Program-made: the position numbers and the translations under genes
NCBI RefSeq assembly: GCF_029892485.1
Contig: NZ_JARXVG010000006.1
Span: 186,001 to 250,000, forward strand
Direction of reading: 5' to 3'
DNA from: Variovorax boronicumulans
GTDB lineage: Bacteria; Pseudomonadota; Gammaproteobacteria; Burkholderiales; Burkholderiaceae_C
Length of the DNA stretch: 64,000 nucleotides
The notes under the pieces: generated by a model
Database searches by the model: none
Told to the model about the DNA's origin: nothing
Seen by the model: only the letters and a program-made list of their open reading frames with translations
Part shown: piece by piece, positions 17,006-24,226 of the stretch
Position numbering within the stretch: the stretch's first letter is position 1
Layout of the letters: every line of letters starts with the position of its first letter

Positions 17006-17534
17006 GAGAACGAATATCTCAATTGACGAGGCGCACGGCTATGGCGCCGATGAGCCCGTGCCCGACAAGCTGCGCGGCCACGATGCCGCGGTAGCGGCCT
17101 ATGACACCGCGCATGGCTACGAGGGCGGCATTGATGCCCTCGCCAAGCGCATGGGCCACAACGTCAACACGCTGACGCACAAGGTCAATCTGCGCAACAC
17201 GACCCATCACCTCACGGTGCGTGACGCCATCGAGATGCAGTGGCAGAGCCGCGATTACCGCATCTTGCACGCCATGGCCGACGAGCTGGGATATGTCTGC
17301 GTCCGCGCGACGCCGGTGCATTCCGATGACGATCCGGTCGATACGTTGATGCGCATGCAGATGGCGTTTGCCGACTACGTGCAGGCGCTCGGCGAGGCGT
17401 GGACGCGGCGGCAGGGCGGCGTATCGCGCAATCAAATGCGCAAAGCCGAGCACCATGCGGCCGAGGCAGCTGCCAGCATGGGCCATGCGCTGGCGATGCT
17501 GCGCGACATGATGCGGGAGGAACCGAAGGCATGA
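17004..17534 (+). CDS. Phage regulatory CII-family protein (CP76 type)
   Basis: This 176-residue protein resembles the Phage_CII_CP76 group: AAVAAYDTAHGYEGGIDALA, then LAKRMGHNVNTLTHKVN (helix-turn-helix-like) and NTTHHLTVRDAIEMQ. Such proteins occur in prophages of proteobacteria and are thought to influence the lysis/lysogeny choice. Start ATG 17004 has GAGG upstream. It lies between cro and the replication gene, the position of cII in lambdoid phages. Confidence 0.78.
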   Translation: MRTNISIDEAHGYGADEPVPDKLRGHDAAVAAYDTAHGYEGGIDALAKRMGHNVNTLTHKVNLRNTTHHLTVRDAIEMQWQSRDYRILHAMADELGYVCVRATPVHSDDDPVDTLMRMQMAFADYVQALGEAWTRRQGGVSRNQMRKAEHHAAEAAASMGHALAMLRDMMREEPKA

Positions 17535-17574
17535 GCGCAGCGGTTCAACCTGGGCGGGGAGGGCGCGCGACCCC

Positions 17575-18507
17575 ATGAGCATCAAAGTCATGTCGATGGT
17601 CTTTGACCGCTATCCATCGGGCGGCATGGAGCGGCTGCTCGCGCTAGCGATGGCCGACCATGCCAGCGACGACGGCCGGCGCATCTGGCCCTCCGTGGAT
17701 GAACTGGCCCGCAAGACCATGCAGAGCCGCAGCAGCGTGCAACGGCAGATCCGCCGGATGGTCGCCATCGGTTGGTTGATTCAGGTCCGCTCCGCCACCG
17801 GGCGGCCGGGCATCACCAACGAGTACCGCATCTGTCCCGAATGGATCGAAGGCGGCGAAGTGCCAACACCAGAGAGGGGTGTCAATTTGACACCCCTCAA
17901 CGATGAATCCCCAGCTGAAGTTATCCACACGGGTGTCAATCTGACACCCGTCCCAAGGCCCGAGAGGGGTGTCACCACAGCCGCGAGGGGTGTCACCAGA
18001 GACGAGAGGGGTGTCACAGCTATGACACCCGAATCTTCAGAACCATCATTGAACCAATCCCCCCTACCCCCCGGCGGGGGGGCGAGCGGGTTCGATGAGC
18101 TTTTCTCGATCTACCCGAACCACGACAACCGGGCGAAGGCAGAACGCCGATACCGCCGGCTTGCGCCGACCGCCGCGCTGCAGCAGACGATGCGCTCGGC
18201 CATCGAGGCCCAAAGGCTTAGCAAAAGGTGGACGAAGGACGACGGCGAGTTCGTGCCCGAGTTCGCGACCTGGCTTCGTAACGAGCGGTGGCGCGACGAG
18301 CCTCGTGCGACTGGCGCCAGCAGCGCCGATGCCAGCAACGACGCATGGCAGGAGACGCGCAGCGGCATTGACGCGAAGGCGCGTGCCCTCGGCCTCACCG
18401 CCTGGGACGAAGCGGCCTTCTCGGTGGGCCGCGGCGAGAACTACATGGCCTTCACCGCACGGGTGAAGCGCGCCGCCGAGAAAGCAGGGGAGGCGGTATG
18501 CGCGTGA
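17575..18507 (+). CDS. O-like replication initiator with winged helix
   Basis: This 310-residue protein has an N-terminal winged helix typical of phage O/DnaD-type initiators (residues about 15-90: MERLLALAMADHASDDG, WPSVDELARKTMQSRSSVQR, MVAIGWLIQV). A variable middle contains repeated RGV peptides, and a C-terminal segment FDELFSIYPNHDNRAKAERRY matches the tail seen in many phage replication proteins. The middle is encoded by iterons (17874-18030), so the gene appears to contain its own origin, as lambda O does. No P-like helicase loader was found downstream; the C-terminal part may recruit host DnaB directly. Its end overlaps the next gene by 10 bp. Confidence 0.82.
   Translation: MSIKVMSMVFDRYPSGGMERLLALAMADHASDDGRRIWPSVDELARKTMQSRSSVQRQIRRMVAIGWLIQVRSATGRPGITNEYRICPEWIEGGEVPTPERGVNLTPLNDESPAEVIHTGVNLTPVPRPERGVTTAARGVTRDERGVTAMTPESSEPSLNQSPLPPGGGASGFDELFSIYPNHDNRAKAERRYRRLAPTAALQQTMRSAIEAQRLSKRWTKDDGEFVPEFATWLRNERWRDEPRATGASSADASNDAWQETRSGIDAKARALGLTAWDEAAFSVGRGENYMAFTARVKRAAEKAGEAVCA
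17874..18030. other. Putative phage replication origin: iterons and DnaA box inside the initiator gene
   Basis: GAGGGGTGTCA occurs at 17874-17884, 17964-17974, 17985-17995 and 18006-18016; the last three are spaced exactly 21 bp apart, two helical turns. Two perfect inverted pairs are present: GAGGGGTGTCA-ATT-TGACACCCCTC (17874-17898) and ACGGGTGTCA-ATC-TGACACCCGT (17929-17951). A further TGACACCC is at 18023-18030. A consensus DnaA box TTATCCACA lies at 17921-17929. Eight copies of the GGGTGTCA core in 154 bp inside an O-like gene is the layout of ori-lambda. Confidence 0.75.
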
Positions 18508-19283
18508 GCGTGGGATTCAACGGCACCGGCCTCGCGAGCGTGCAGTCGAAGCTCGCCAAGCTCTCGGGCCAACAGGCCAAGCAGGCCTATGCCGACGGCC
18601 TGAGCGACGGCGGATTCCATGTACGGCGCGGATGGCAACGCGAGATGCGCGAGCAGTTCGACCGACCCACCGCCTACATCCTCAAGAGCGTGTATGTGCG
18701 CAAGTCCACGCCCGAGCGGCTGAGCGTGGAGATCGAGCCCACCTACTTCGGCGGCAAGGGCGTGGACCCCCAAAAGATTCTGCAGGCGCAAGAGTTCGGC
18801 GGTGTGCGTCGAGACAAGCGCAGCGAGGCCGCACTGCGCCGCATCGGCATCTTGCCCGCCGGCTATCAGACGGCCATCCCCGCCACGCCATTCCCGGGCA
18901 GCGATGACGGGCGCGGCAACATGCGCGGCGGCTTCCTCGTGCGCCTGCTGTCGTACTTCCAGGCGATGGGAGAGCAGGGCTACAAGGCCAACATGACGGA
19001 CAAGCGCAAGGCCCGTCTGCACAAGGGGACCAAGGGCCGCGAGGGCGTGCGCTTCTTCATTGCATACGGGCGTCTTCGCAGTGGTCCGACACAGCACCTT
19101 GCACCTGGCATCTGGGCGGCGACCGGACAAGACGGGTTCATCGTGCGGCCCGTGCTGATGTTCGTGCGTGATGGCAGCTACGAATCGCGGATCAGCCGCG
19201 AGCGCGTGGCAGAGCGTGCCGACCTTGAGCCCTACATCGAGCGGCGCATCCGCTATCGCATCCGAAAGATGGTGGGCGAATGA
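18498..19283 (+). CDS. Hypothetical virion protein, minor-tail/tail-completion-like
   Basis: This 261-residue protein begins MRVSVGFNGTGLASVQSKLAKL and has a basic helical N-terminus (HVRRGWQREMREQFDR), a beta-rich centre (ERLSVEIEPTYFGG) and an Arg-rich C-terminus. The pattern of a short conserved opening, a central APxxTPFPG-like turn and a final positively charged helix recalls minor tail protein Z/tail-completion proteins, but the match is weak. Its place between the initiator and the terminase is unusual for a virion gene. The start overlaps the initiator by 10 bp and the stop overlaps the next ATG. Confidence 0.55.
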   Translation: MRVSVGFNGTGLASVQSKLAKLSGQQAKQAYADGLSDGGFHVRRGWQREMREQFDRPTAYILKSVYVRKSTPERLSVEIEPTYFGGKGVDPQKILQAQEFGGVRRDKRSEAALRRIGILPAGYQTAIPATPFPGSDDGRGNMRGGFLVRLLSYFQAMGEQGYKANMTDKRKARLHKGTKGREGVRFFIAYGRLRSGPTQHLAPGIWAATGQDGFIVRPVLMFVRDGSYESRISRERVAERADLEPYIERRIRYRIRKMVGE

Positions 19284-19447
19284 GCAGAGCAGTGTCCACG
19301 CCGTCTATCGAGGCCGGGCCCACCTCGCACCACCTCGGGGCATCGCGCGCGCCCAAGGGCACGGGTCCTTCCGCAGAGGTGGTCGTTACGGGTAATTCGA
19401 ACCCCGACTTCGGACTGTTCGGCCGCATTGCTAAGGGGGTTAAGTGA
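19280..19447 (+). CDS. Small hypothetical protein upstream of terminase
   Basis: This 55-residue gene fills the gap between two coupled genes: its ATG overlaps the upstream stop (ATGA 19280-19283) and its stop overlaps the terminase small-subunit GTG (GTGA 19444-19447). The product, MSRAVSTPSIEAGPTSHHLG and a further Gly/Pro-rich stretch ending RIAKGVK, is probably disordered. The perfect start/stop tiling is the main evidence that it is translated. Confidence 0.55.
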   Translation: MSRAVSTPSIEAGPTSHHLGASRAPKGTGPSAEVVVTGNSNPDFGLFGRIAKGVK

Positions 19448-19995
19448 AGGCCATTGAAGCAATGAGGCAGGCGATTTCGCAGGCCGAGTTCGGCGCGTGG
19501 GTCGGCATCAGCGAAGCGCGCGTGAGCCAGCTCATGGCCGAGGGCGTGCTCACGCGCGGCGAGACAGGCCACGAATGGCTCATCGCCTACTGCGAGCGCA
19601 TGCGGGACATCGCCGCCGGCCGCGCGTCGTCGGAGACGGGCGGCCTCGACCTTGTGCAAGAGCGCGCGGCGCTGGCGCGCGAGCAGCGCCTCGGGATCGC
19701 GATCAAGAACGCCGTCGCCCGCGGCGAGTACGCGCCGATCACGCTCCTGGCCGAAGTGCTCGCGACCGCGAGCCAGGCCGTCTCCGAGCGCTTCGAGCAA
19801 CTGCCCGGCCTGCTGCGCAAGGTGTGCCCCGAGCTGCCCGACACCGCGCGCGACAAGCTGATGTCGGCCTTCGCCGATGCGCGCAACCAGTGGGTTCGCT
19901 TGACGAGCCGCCTTGTCGCCAAGGCCATCGTGCAGGTCGAGAGCGATGGCGACGAGGACGATGGCGATGACGAAGAAGAGGACGTGTCGGAATGA
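19444..19995 (+). CDS. Terminase small subunit, Nu1-like
   Basis: This 183-residue protein has an N-terminal winged helix-turn-helix (AEFGAWVGISEARVSQLMAE, residues about 14-33) as in lambda Nu1, a helical middle that would contact the large subunit, and a very acidic C-terminus (DGDEDDGDDEEEDVSE). Nu1-type subunits bind cos and load the GpA motor. It starts at GTG 19444 and overlaps the GpA start by four bases. Confidence 0.82.
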   Translation: MKAIEAMRQAISQAEFGAWVGISEARVSQLMAEGVLTRGETGHEWLIAYCERMRDIAAGRASSETGGLDLVQERAALAREQRLGIAIKNAVARGEYAPITLLAEVLATASQAVSERFEQLPGLLRKVCPELPDTARDKLMSAFADARNQWVRLTSRLVAKAIVQVESDGDEDDGDDEEEDVSE

Positions 19996-22130
19996 GCATG
20001 GCGCCCACCGAAACGCAACGTGCCATCGTCCAGGCGGTGAGGTTGGGCCTCGTGCCGCTCAAGATGGAACGGCCGCAGCCGCTGAGCACCTGGGCCGAAG
20101 ACAACTTCTATCTCTCGCCCGAGGCCAGCCACACGCAGGGCGAATGGAAGGCCTACCCGTTCCAGAAGGGCTGGATGGATGCCTTCAGCAATGACGACAT
20201 CGAAGAGGTGACCGTGCGCAAGGCCAAGCGCGTCGGCTACACGAAGACGCTGCTGGCCTTCATCGCCTACAACGCGGCGCACCGCCGCCGCAAGCAGGCG
20301 CTGTGGATGCCGACCGACGACGACCGCGACAGCTTCGTGAAGTCGGAGGTCGAGCCGATGCTGCGCGACGTGGACGCCCTGAAGGCGGTCATCGTGCCGG
20401 GCAAGGAAGACACGATGAAGCTCAAGAGCTTCTTCGGCTCCGTGCTGCACCTGCTCGGCGGCAAGGCCGCGCGCGCCTATCGCCGCATCACGGTGGCGGT
20501 CGCGGTGCTCGACGAGGCCTCGGCCTTCGATCAGAAGATCGAGAAGTCGTCGGACCCGATCACGCTTGCACGCGGCCGGCTCGAAGGCGCCCCGTTCCCG
20601 AAGCTGGTCGCCGGCAGCACCGTGCGCATCAAGGACTTCGACCACATCGAGACGCGCGAGAAGAACGCCGATGCGCGCATGCGCTACCACATCGTCTGCC
20701 CGCACTGCGACACCAAGCACCCGCTCATCTGGGGCAGCAAGAAGGTGCGCCACGGCTTCAAGTGGGACGGTCACGACTACAACACGGTGCGGCATGTGTG
20801 CCCGCACTGCCACGAGTCGATCACGCAAGCCGACTACCTGCGCATCTGGGACACCCGGGCGATGTGGGTCAGCGAGTGCGGCCGGTATCGCTACGACCAC
20901 GATCTGCACGTCTGGACCGATGCGCAAGGCGTCGTCATCCGCGCGCCGCGACATGTGGCCTTCGTGGAGATGTGGAGCGGCTACAGCCCGCAGCGCGCAT
21001 GGTCGGACATCGTGCGCGAATTCCTCGAAGCCACGATCAAGGCGAAGGCAGGGGACACGGCGCCGCTCGAAGGCTTCGTGAACGAGACCCTTGCGCAGTA
21101 CTGGGAAGCCGTGGTCGAGCGCGCCGACGAGCACGCGCTCTCGCGCCGGGCCGAGGGCTATCGCCGCTTCACCGTGCCGTATGGCGGCCTCGTGCTGGTC
21201 ACCGGTGTGGACGTGCAAGACAACCGCTTCGAGTTGGTGACCTGGGCCATTGGCCGCGGCGAGGAAATGTGGTGCATCGATTACAGCGTCATCTATGCGA
21301 ACCCGGCCGACGAGCGCGACTGGTCGCACCTCGATGCCTACCGCAAGACGATCTTTCAGCACGAGAGCGGGCAGGCGATGAAGATCGAAGCGATGGCCGT
21401 GGACACCGGCGGCCACTTCACGCACCAGGCCTACAACTACTGCCGCCAGCGCGAGCGCGAACGGGTCTTCGCGGTGCGCGGCGATCCGCAGCCCAGCAAG
21501 ATGGTCAAGAGCAAGGCCACCGTTCAGGATGTGAACTGGGGCGGGAAGATCATCAAGCGCGGCGTTCGCCTTTGGTATGTTGGCACCGACACGGCGAAGG
21601 ATCTGATGTATGGCCGCCTGTGCGTCGAGAAGAGGGGCGCCGGCTTCGTCCACTTCAGCAAGGATCTGCCGCCCGAGTTCTACACGCAGTTGACCTCCGA
21701 GGCGCGCGTGCCGCAGCGCGTGGCCGGCGGCGAGGCCTATCGGTGGATGAAGTCGCCCGGCGCGCGCAACGAGGCGCTGGACTGCACCGTCTACGCGATC
21801 TTCTGCACGCACATGCTCGGACTGCACCTCTACACCGGAAAGATGTGGGAGCGGCTGGAGTCCATCGTGCAGCCGCCGAATGGGGATCTGTTTCGCGTGG
21901 AACACACGGAAGAGGTTTCACCGGCTGATGTTCCACGCGAAACGCAATCGGTCGAGCAGACCTCCGAGGAGGCAAGTGCCGAGCCGAGTGCGACGCCCAC
22001 GAGCCCACCGCTACCGCCTCCCGCACCGCCAACACCGGCGGCGCCTCCAGTCGCACCCACGAAGCCGGCCCCGCCGCGCCGAACCGTTCAACGCCCCTCC
22101 CGTCAATCCTTTCCCGCTAGATCATGGTGA
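19992..22130 (+). CDS. Terminase large subunit, GpA family
   Basis: The 712-residue packaging motor and nuclease has a Walker A-like KAKRVGYTKT (near residue 76, the lambda-type KxxRxGxxK form), VAVLDEASAFD as Walker B, two CPHC zinc-ribbon pairs (VCPHCDTKHP and VCPHCHESI), and a C-terminal nuclease core around GVDVQDNRFE and AVDTGGHFTHQAYNYC. It packages DNA at cos sites with the Nu1-like partner. The final 80 residues are a Pro/Ala/Ser-rich tail not needed by the family, encoded by the region that contains an inverted repeat at 21889-21943. Confidence 0.93.
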   Translation: MSMAPTETQRAIVQAVRLGLVPLKMERPQPLSTWAEDNFYLSPEASHTQGEWKAYPFQKGWMDAFSNDDIEEVTVRKAKRVGYTKTLLAFIAYNAAHRRRKQALWMPTDDDRDSFVKSEVEPMLRDVDALKAVIVPGKEDTMKLKSFFGSVLHLLGGKAARAYRRITVAVAVLDEASAFDQKIEKSSDPITLARGRLEGAPFPKLVAGSTVRIKDFDHIETREKNADARMRYHIVCPHCDTKHPLIWGSKKVRHGFKWDGHDYNTVRHVCPHCHESITQADYLRIWDTRAMWVSECGRYRYDHDLHVWTDAQGVVIRAPRHVAFVEMWSGYSPQRAWSDIVREFLEATIKAKAGDTAPLEGFVNETLAQYWEAVVERADEHALSRRAEGYRRFTVPYGGLVLVTGVDVQDNRFELVTWAIGRGEEMWCIDYSVIYANPADERDWSHLDAYRKTIFQHESGQAMKIEAMAVDTGGHFTHQAYNYCRQRERERVFAVRGDPQPSKMVKSKATVQDVNWGGKIIKRGVRLWYVGTDTAKDLMYGRLCVEKRGAGFVHFSKDLPPEFYTQLTSEARVPQRVAGGEAYRWMKSPGARNEALDCTVYAIFCTHMLGLHLYTGKMWERLESIVQPPNGDLFRVEHTEEVSPADVPRETQSVEQTSEEASAEPSATPTSPPLPPPAPPTPAAPPVAPTKPAPPRRTVQRPSRQSFPARSW
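21889..21944. repeat. parS-like inverted repeat inside the terminase gene
   Basis: GTTTCGCGTGGAACA (21890-21904) and TGTTCCACGCGAAAC (21929-21943) are perfect 15-bp inverted arms with a 24-bp spacer. The 16-mer TGTTTCGCGTGGAACA at 21889-21904 differs by one base from the complement of the classical parS sequence TGTTCCACGTGAAACA; the right copy differs by two. It lies in the low-complexity 3' part of the terminase gene and could be a protein-binding site or an mRNA hairpin. Confidence 0.6.
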
Positions 22131-22426
22131 ATATCACGAACCAGAACGACATCGTTCTCGACATCCTTGGCCGAGTGCAGGAAGCGCTTGCCGAAGCCAA
22201 AGGCGAGCTGACGCCCGAGCTGGTGAAGGGCGTAGAGGCCGGCATCCGGGCCGACTGGGGTGGTGACCGCGTGTTCATCGCGAAGCGCCGCGGGGAGGGG
22301 CATGGCAATCGGAACAGCCGCATCTTCCGGGACTACCTGGCCGGGGAGCGGGTGAAGCTGCTTTCGCGGCGCTATGAGCTTTCCGAGCGGCAGGTGCTAC
22401 GGATCGTCAAAGCACCGAAATCCTAG
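22124..22426 (+). CDS. Mor-family-like DNA-binding activator
   Basis: This 100-residue protein has the Mor/C pattern: an N-terminal helical dimerisation part (IVLDILGRVQEALAEAKGEL), the central DWGGDRVFIAKRRGE strand region, and a C-terminal helix-turn-helix (VKLLSRRYELSERQVLRIVK). Mor-type proteins activate middle or late promoters with sigma-70. It overlaps the terminase 3' end and immediately precedes the antisense radical-SAM cassette. Its target is unknown; the downstream structural operon is a reasonable guess. Confidence 0.72.
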   Translation: MVNITNQNDIVLDILGRVQEALAEAKGELTPELVKGVEAGIRADWGGDRVFIAKRRGEGHGNRNSRIFRDYLAGERVKLLSRRYELSERQVLRIVKAPKS

Positions 22427-22456
22427 GCTGTTTGGAAAATAACCTACGAGCCGCTC

Positions 22457-22528
22457 AGCCGCTATGAAGACGGTTTTGGGCGCGTCCTGTAAATCTAAGC
22501 GGCTTATCTATTCACTAAACGCGCCCAA
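22457..22528. repeat. Interleaved inverted repeats at the right edge of the terminase block
   Basis: TTGGGCGCGT (22476-22485) pairs with ACGCGCCCAA (22519-22528), and AGCCGCT (22457-22463) pairs with AGCGGCT (22498-22504). The two pairs overlap, so only one can form at a time. They fill the 110-bp gap between two converging transcripts, the Mor-like gene and the radical-SAM gene, and mark the edge of the AT-rich insert. No T-tract follows, so a simple terminator is not certain. Confidence 0.5.
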
Positions 22529-22536
22529 TCATCCAA

Positions 22537-23694
22537 TTAGGTCGCATGCTGTGAAAAACAGTAGGCTTCATCGATTCGGTTCCAAATGTGATCATAAATA
22601 GCTTGCAAATCCGAGCAGTAGCGTGACTCGTTTTTGAAGCTTGTTCCCGACCAGCGGTGCGGAAAAAAACCGCCGCCGCAAGATTCGGAATAACGGCACT
22701 CCTTGCACTTTTTGCACAGGTCGGTTGACTGATAGGCTATAGCAAGCCAGTTTGGATCACTTCTGATGGATTGCAGCGGGTGCTCAAGAATATTAACTGC
22801 AGTTTGAGTAAATCCTCCGCCATTAGATCTTAAAACGTCAAGCGGTTCTAAAGCGCCTGAAGGTAATAAGGTTGTGGTTATTATGGGGCCATACCCGTAA
22901 CTCTCGACTTCGGTATTCAGGCCGAGTAACCCTCTGATAATTGCAGAAAAAGTTCGGATTGAAACACCGTCTGATTCGGCGTGATCGTACCAATGGTCAA
23001 ACAGTCCAGTCAGGAACGGAGCAATCGATGCCACGTTGGAGTTTGTCCAGCTAGCATCGGGTAATAACACGTCAAAATGCCTAATCCCCAACTGTTTCAT
23101 GTGAAGGTAGTACTCCACCGGATCAGCGGCCGCATCGCCTACTGAAAGACATCCAAATGAGAGTCCAAATTTTGCTAGGTGCCGCATTCCGCGAACTGTT
23201 GAAGCGGCGGTGCCTCCTCCATCTTTTTGCACTCTGTGTTTGTCATGGCTAGGGCCGTCGTAGCTCAAAGTCACCGCTACATTTAGCGCACAGAAAAGCG
23301 CGCACCATTCATCATCGATTAACGTTCCATTTGTGGTCAAGGAAAATGAAATTTCGGTGCCACAATCAGTCCCAATACGCTTCAACGTTTCACACAATCG
23401 AAGAAATCTCCGCTTCGGAAATAAGAGGGGTTCGCCTCCATGAAATAAAATTTCGAAACGGGGAATTGAATGCTGTGTAAGGTGCTCTTGGAGCTTTTCG
23501 GCTAATGCCTTCGTGACCTCATTTGACATGGTAAGTCGACCCGCAAGCACATCTGGATCTCTAAACCAGTAGCAATAGTCGCAATTTATGTTGCATGCCG
23601 ACACCAGCTTTACCAGCAAATAGTTGATGGCGAATTTGCTTGCTGGTACCTCGTCCGCAGTTATTCTTTTTGAAAAGTATATGGGGGTAGTCAT
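22537..23694 (-). CDS. Radical SAM/SPASM peptide maturase (RiPP-type)
   Basis: This 385-residue protein shows a radical SAM core with the [4Fe-4S] motif CNINCDYCYW (Cys34, Cys38, Cys41) and FHGGEPLLF as the SAM-binding GGE motif near residue 100. It continues with SLTTNGTLIDDEW and, in the last 60 residues, a SPASM-type cysteine cluster (CKKCKECRYSESCGGGF, then RYCSD) that would hold auxiliary clusters. This architecture is that of enzymes that crosslink or epimerise ribosomal peptides; the YCYWFRDP and HGGEPLL features are closest, by memory, to the FxsB/GrrM-like cyclophane-forming group. Its ATG overlaps the stop of the precursor gene (23691-23694). The gene is AT-rich and antisense within the structural operon, indicating acquisition as a cassette. 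Confidence 0.88.
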   Translation of the reverse strand: MTTPIYFSKRITADEVPASKFAINYLLVKLVSACNINCDYCYWFRDPDVLAGRLTMSNEVTKALAEKLQEHLTQHSIPRFEILFHGGEPLLFPKRRFLRLCETLKRIGTDCGTEISFSLTTNGTLIDDEWCALFCALNVAVTLSYDGPSHDKHRVQKDGGGTAASTVRGMRHLAKFGLSFGCLSVGDAAADPVEYYLHMKQLGIRHFDVLLPDASWTNSNVASIAPFLTGLFDHWYDHAESDGVSIRTFSAIIRGLLGLNTEVESYGYGPIITTTLLPSGALEPLDVLRSNGGGFTQTAVNILEHPLQSIRSDPNWLAIAYQSTDLCKKCKECRYSESCGGGFFPHRWSGTSFKNESRYCSDLQAIYDHIWNRIDEAYCFSQHAT

Positions 23695-23990
23695 TCCCGA
23701 AACTTTTCGACGATTTGATTTATCTCATTCGGCGAAATGTGATCTTCCCAGGTATCGATAGTGCCGTATCCCGATTGCGTCCTGTCGTATCTCGTGTAAT
23801 CGGGTTTCCCGACCTGCCCTTCGGTATACGTTTTCGTGTAATCCGCACTGGCGGCCTCTTGAAAAGAGGGTTTTGCCAGAACATTTTTTAAAATCTCATC
23901 AACTACTAGATTCTTTTTTAGAGGAGATGCTTGGGAAAGCAGTGAGTTCTCGATGATTTTTGCTCTCAGCGCATCGTTAAACGTGTTCAC
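23691..23990 (-). CDS. Candidate RiPP precursor peptide
   Basis: This 99-residue peptide is directly upstream of, and coupled to, the radical SAM maturase. It starts at GTG 23990 behind a strong RBS (AAGGAG). Residues 1-48 look like a helical leader (KIIENSLLSQ, VVDEILKNVLAK). Residues 49-83 are the probable core, with Tyr at 51, 55, 65, 68 and 75 and Trp at 81, in aromatic-x-polar triplets YTK, YTE, YTR, YDR and WED. Residues 84-99 form a second helix-prone tail. Triplets with an aromatic residue first and Lys/Arg/Asp third are the substrate pattern of three-residue cyclophane-forming enzymes. No exporter, protease or immunity gene is adjacent. The identity as a precursor is inferred from pairing and composition. 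Confidence 0.7.
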   Translation of the reverse strand: MNTFNDALRAKIIENSLLSQASPLKKNLVVDEILKNVLAKPSFQEAASADYTKTYTEGQVGKPDYTRYDRTQSGYGTIDTWEDHISPNEINQIVEKFRE

Positions 23991-24226
23991 GGTTTCACTC
24001 CTTAGATAAGAAACTCAAAATATCACTGGCGAGGCGCGATGTACACGGCATATGTCTTTTGGCCGGTCAGAGCCCGCATGCGAGATGGCTCTAGGCAGCC
24101 GTAGAACCATTTGCTCACTCGATATGGAGATGTTGGGTACTTGTCCGCCCGAAGTGACACGTCTCGCCTTGTCGATGTCAGCATCCCCCTTCGATAGTCC
24201 GGTCAACACTGACCAAAGGCCTGACC

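Noticed and set aside
16495..17007. 170-codon plus-strand reading frame between the Cro-like and CII genes
   Set aside because: Arg/Ser/Pro-rich shadow composition; the opposite strand reads as a more natural protein, though that too is uncertain.
17874..18030. Inverted GGTGTCA repeats as transcription terminators
   Set aside because: No T-runs follow, the copies include direct repeats at 21-bp spacing with a DnaA box, and they lie inside a gene. An origin explains them better.
22457..22528. Insertion-sequence terminal repeats around the radical SAM cassette
   Set aside because: The arms are close together on one side only, no matching arm exists near 24000, and there is no transposase.
24015..24209. 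64-codon minus-strand reading frame upstream of the precursor gene
   Set aside because: No RBS or recognisable composition; it overlaps the likely promoter region of the cassette and of the head genes.
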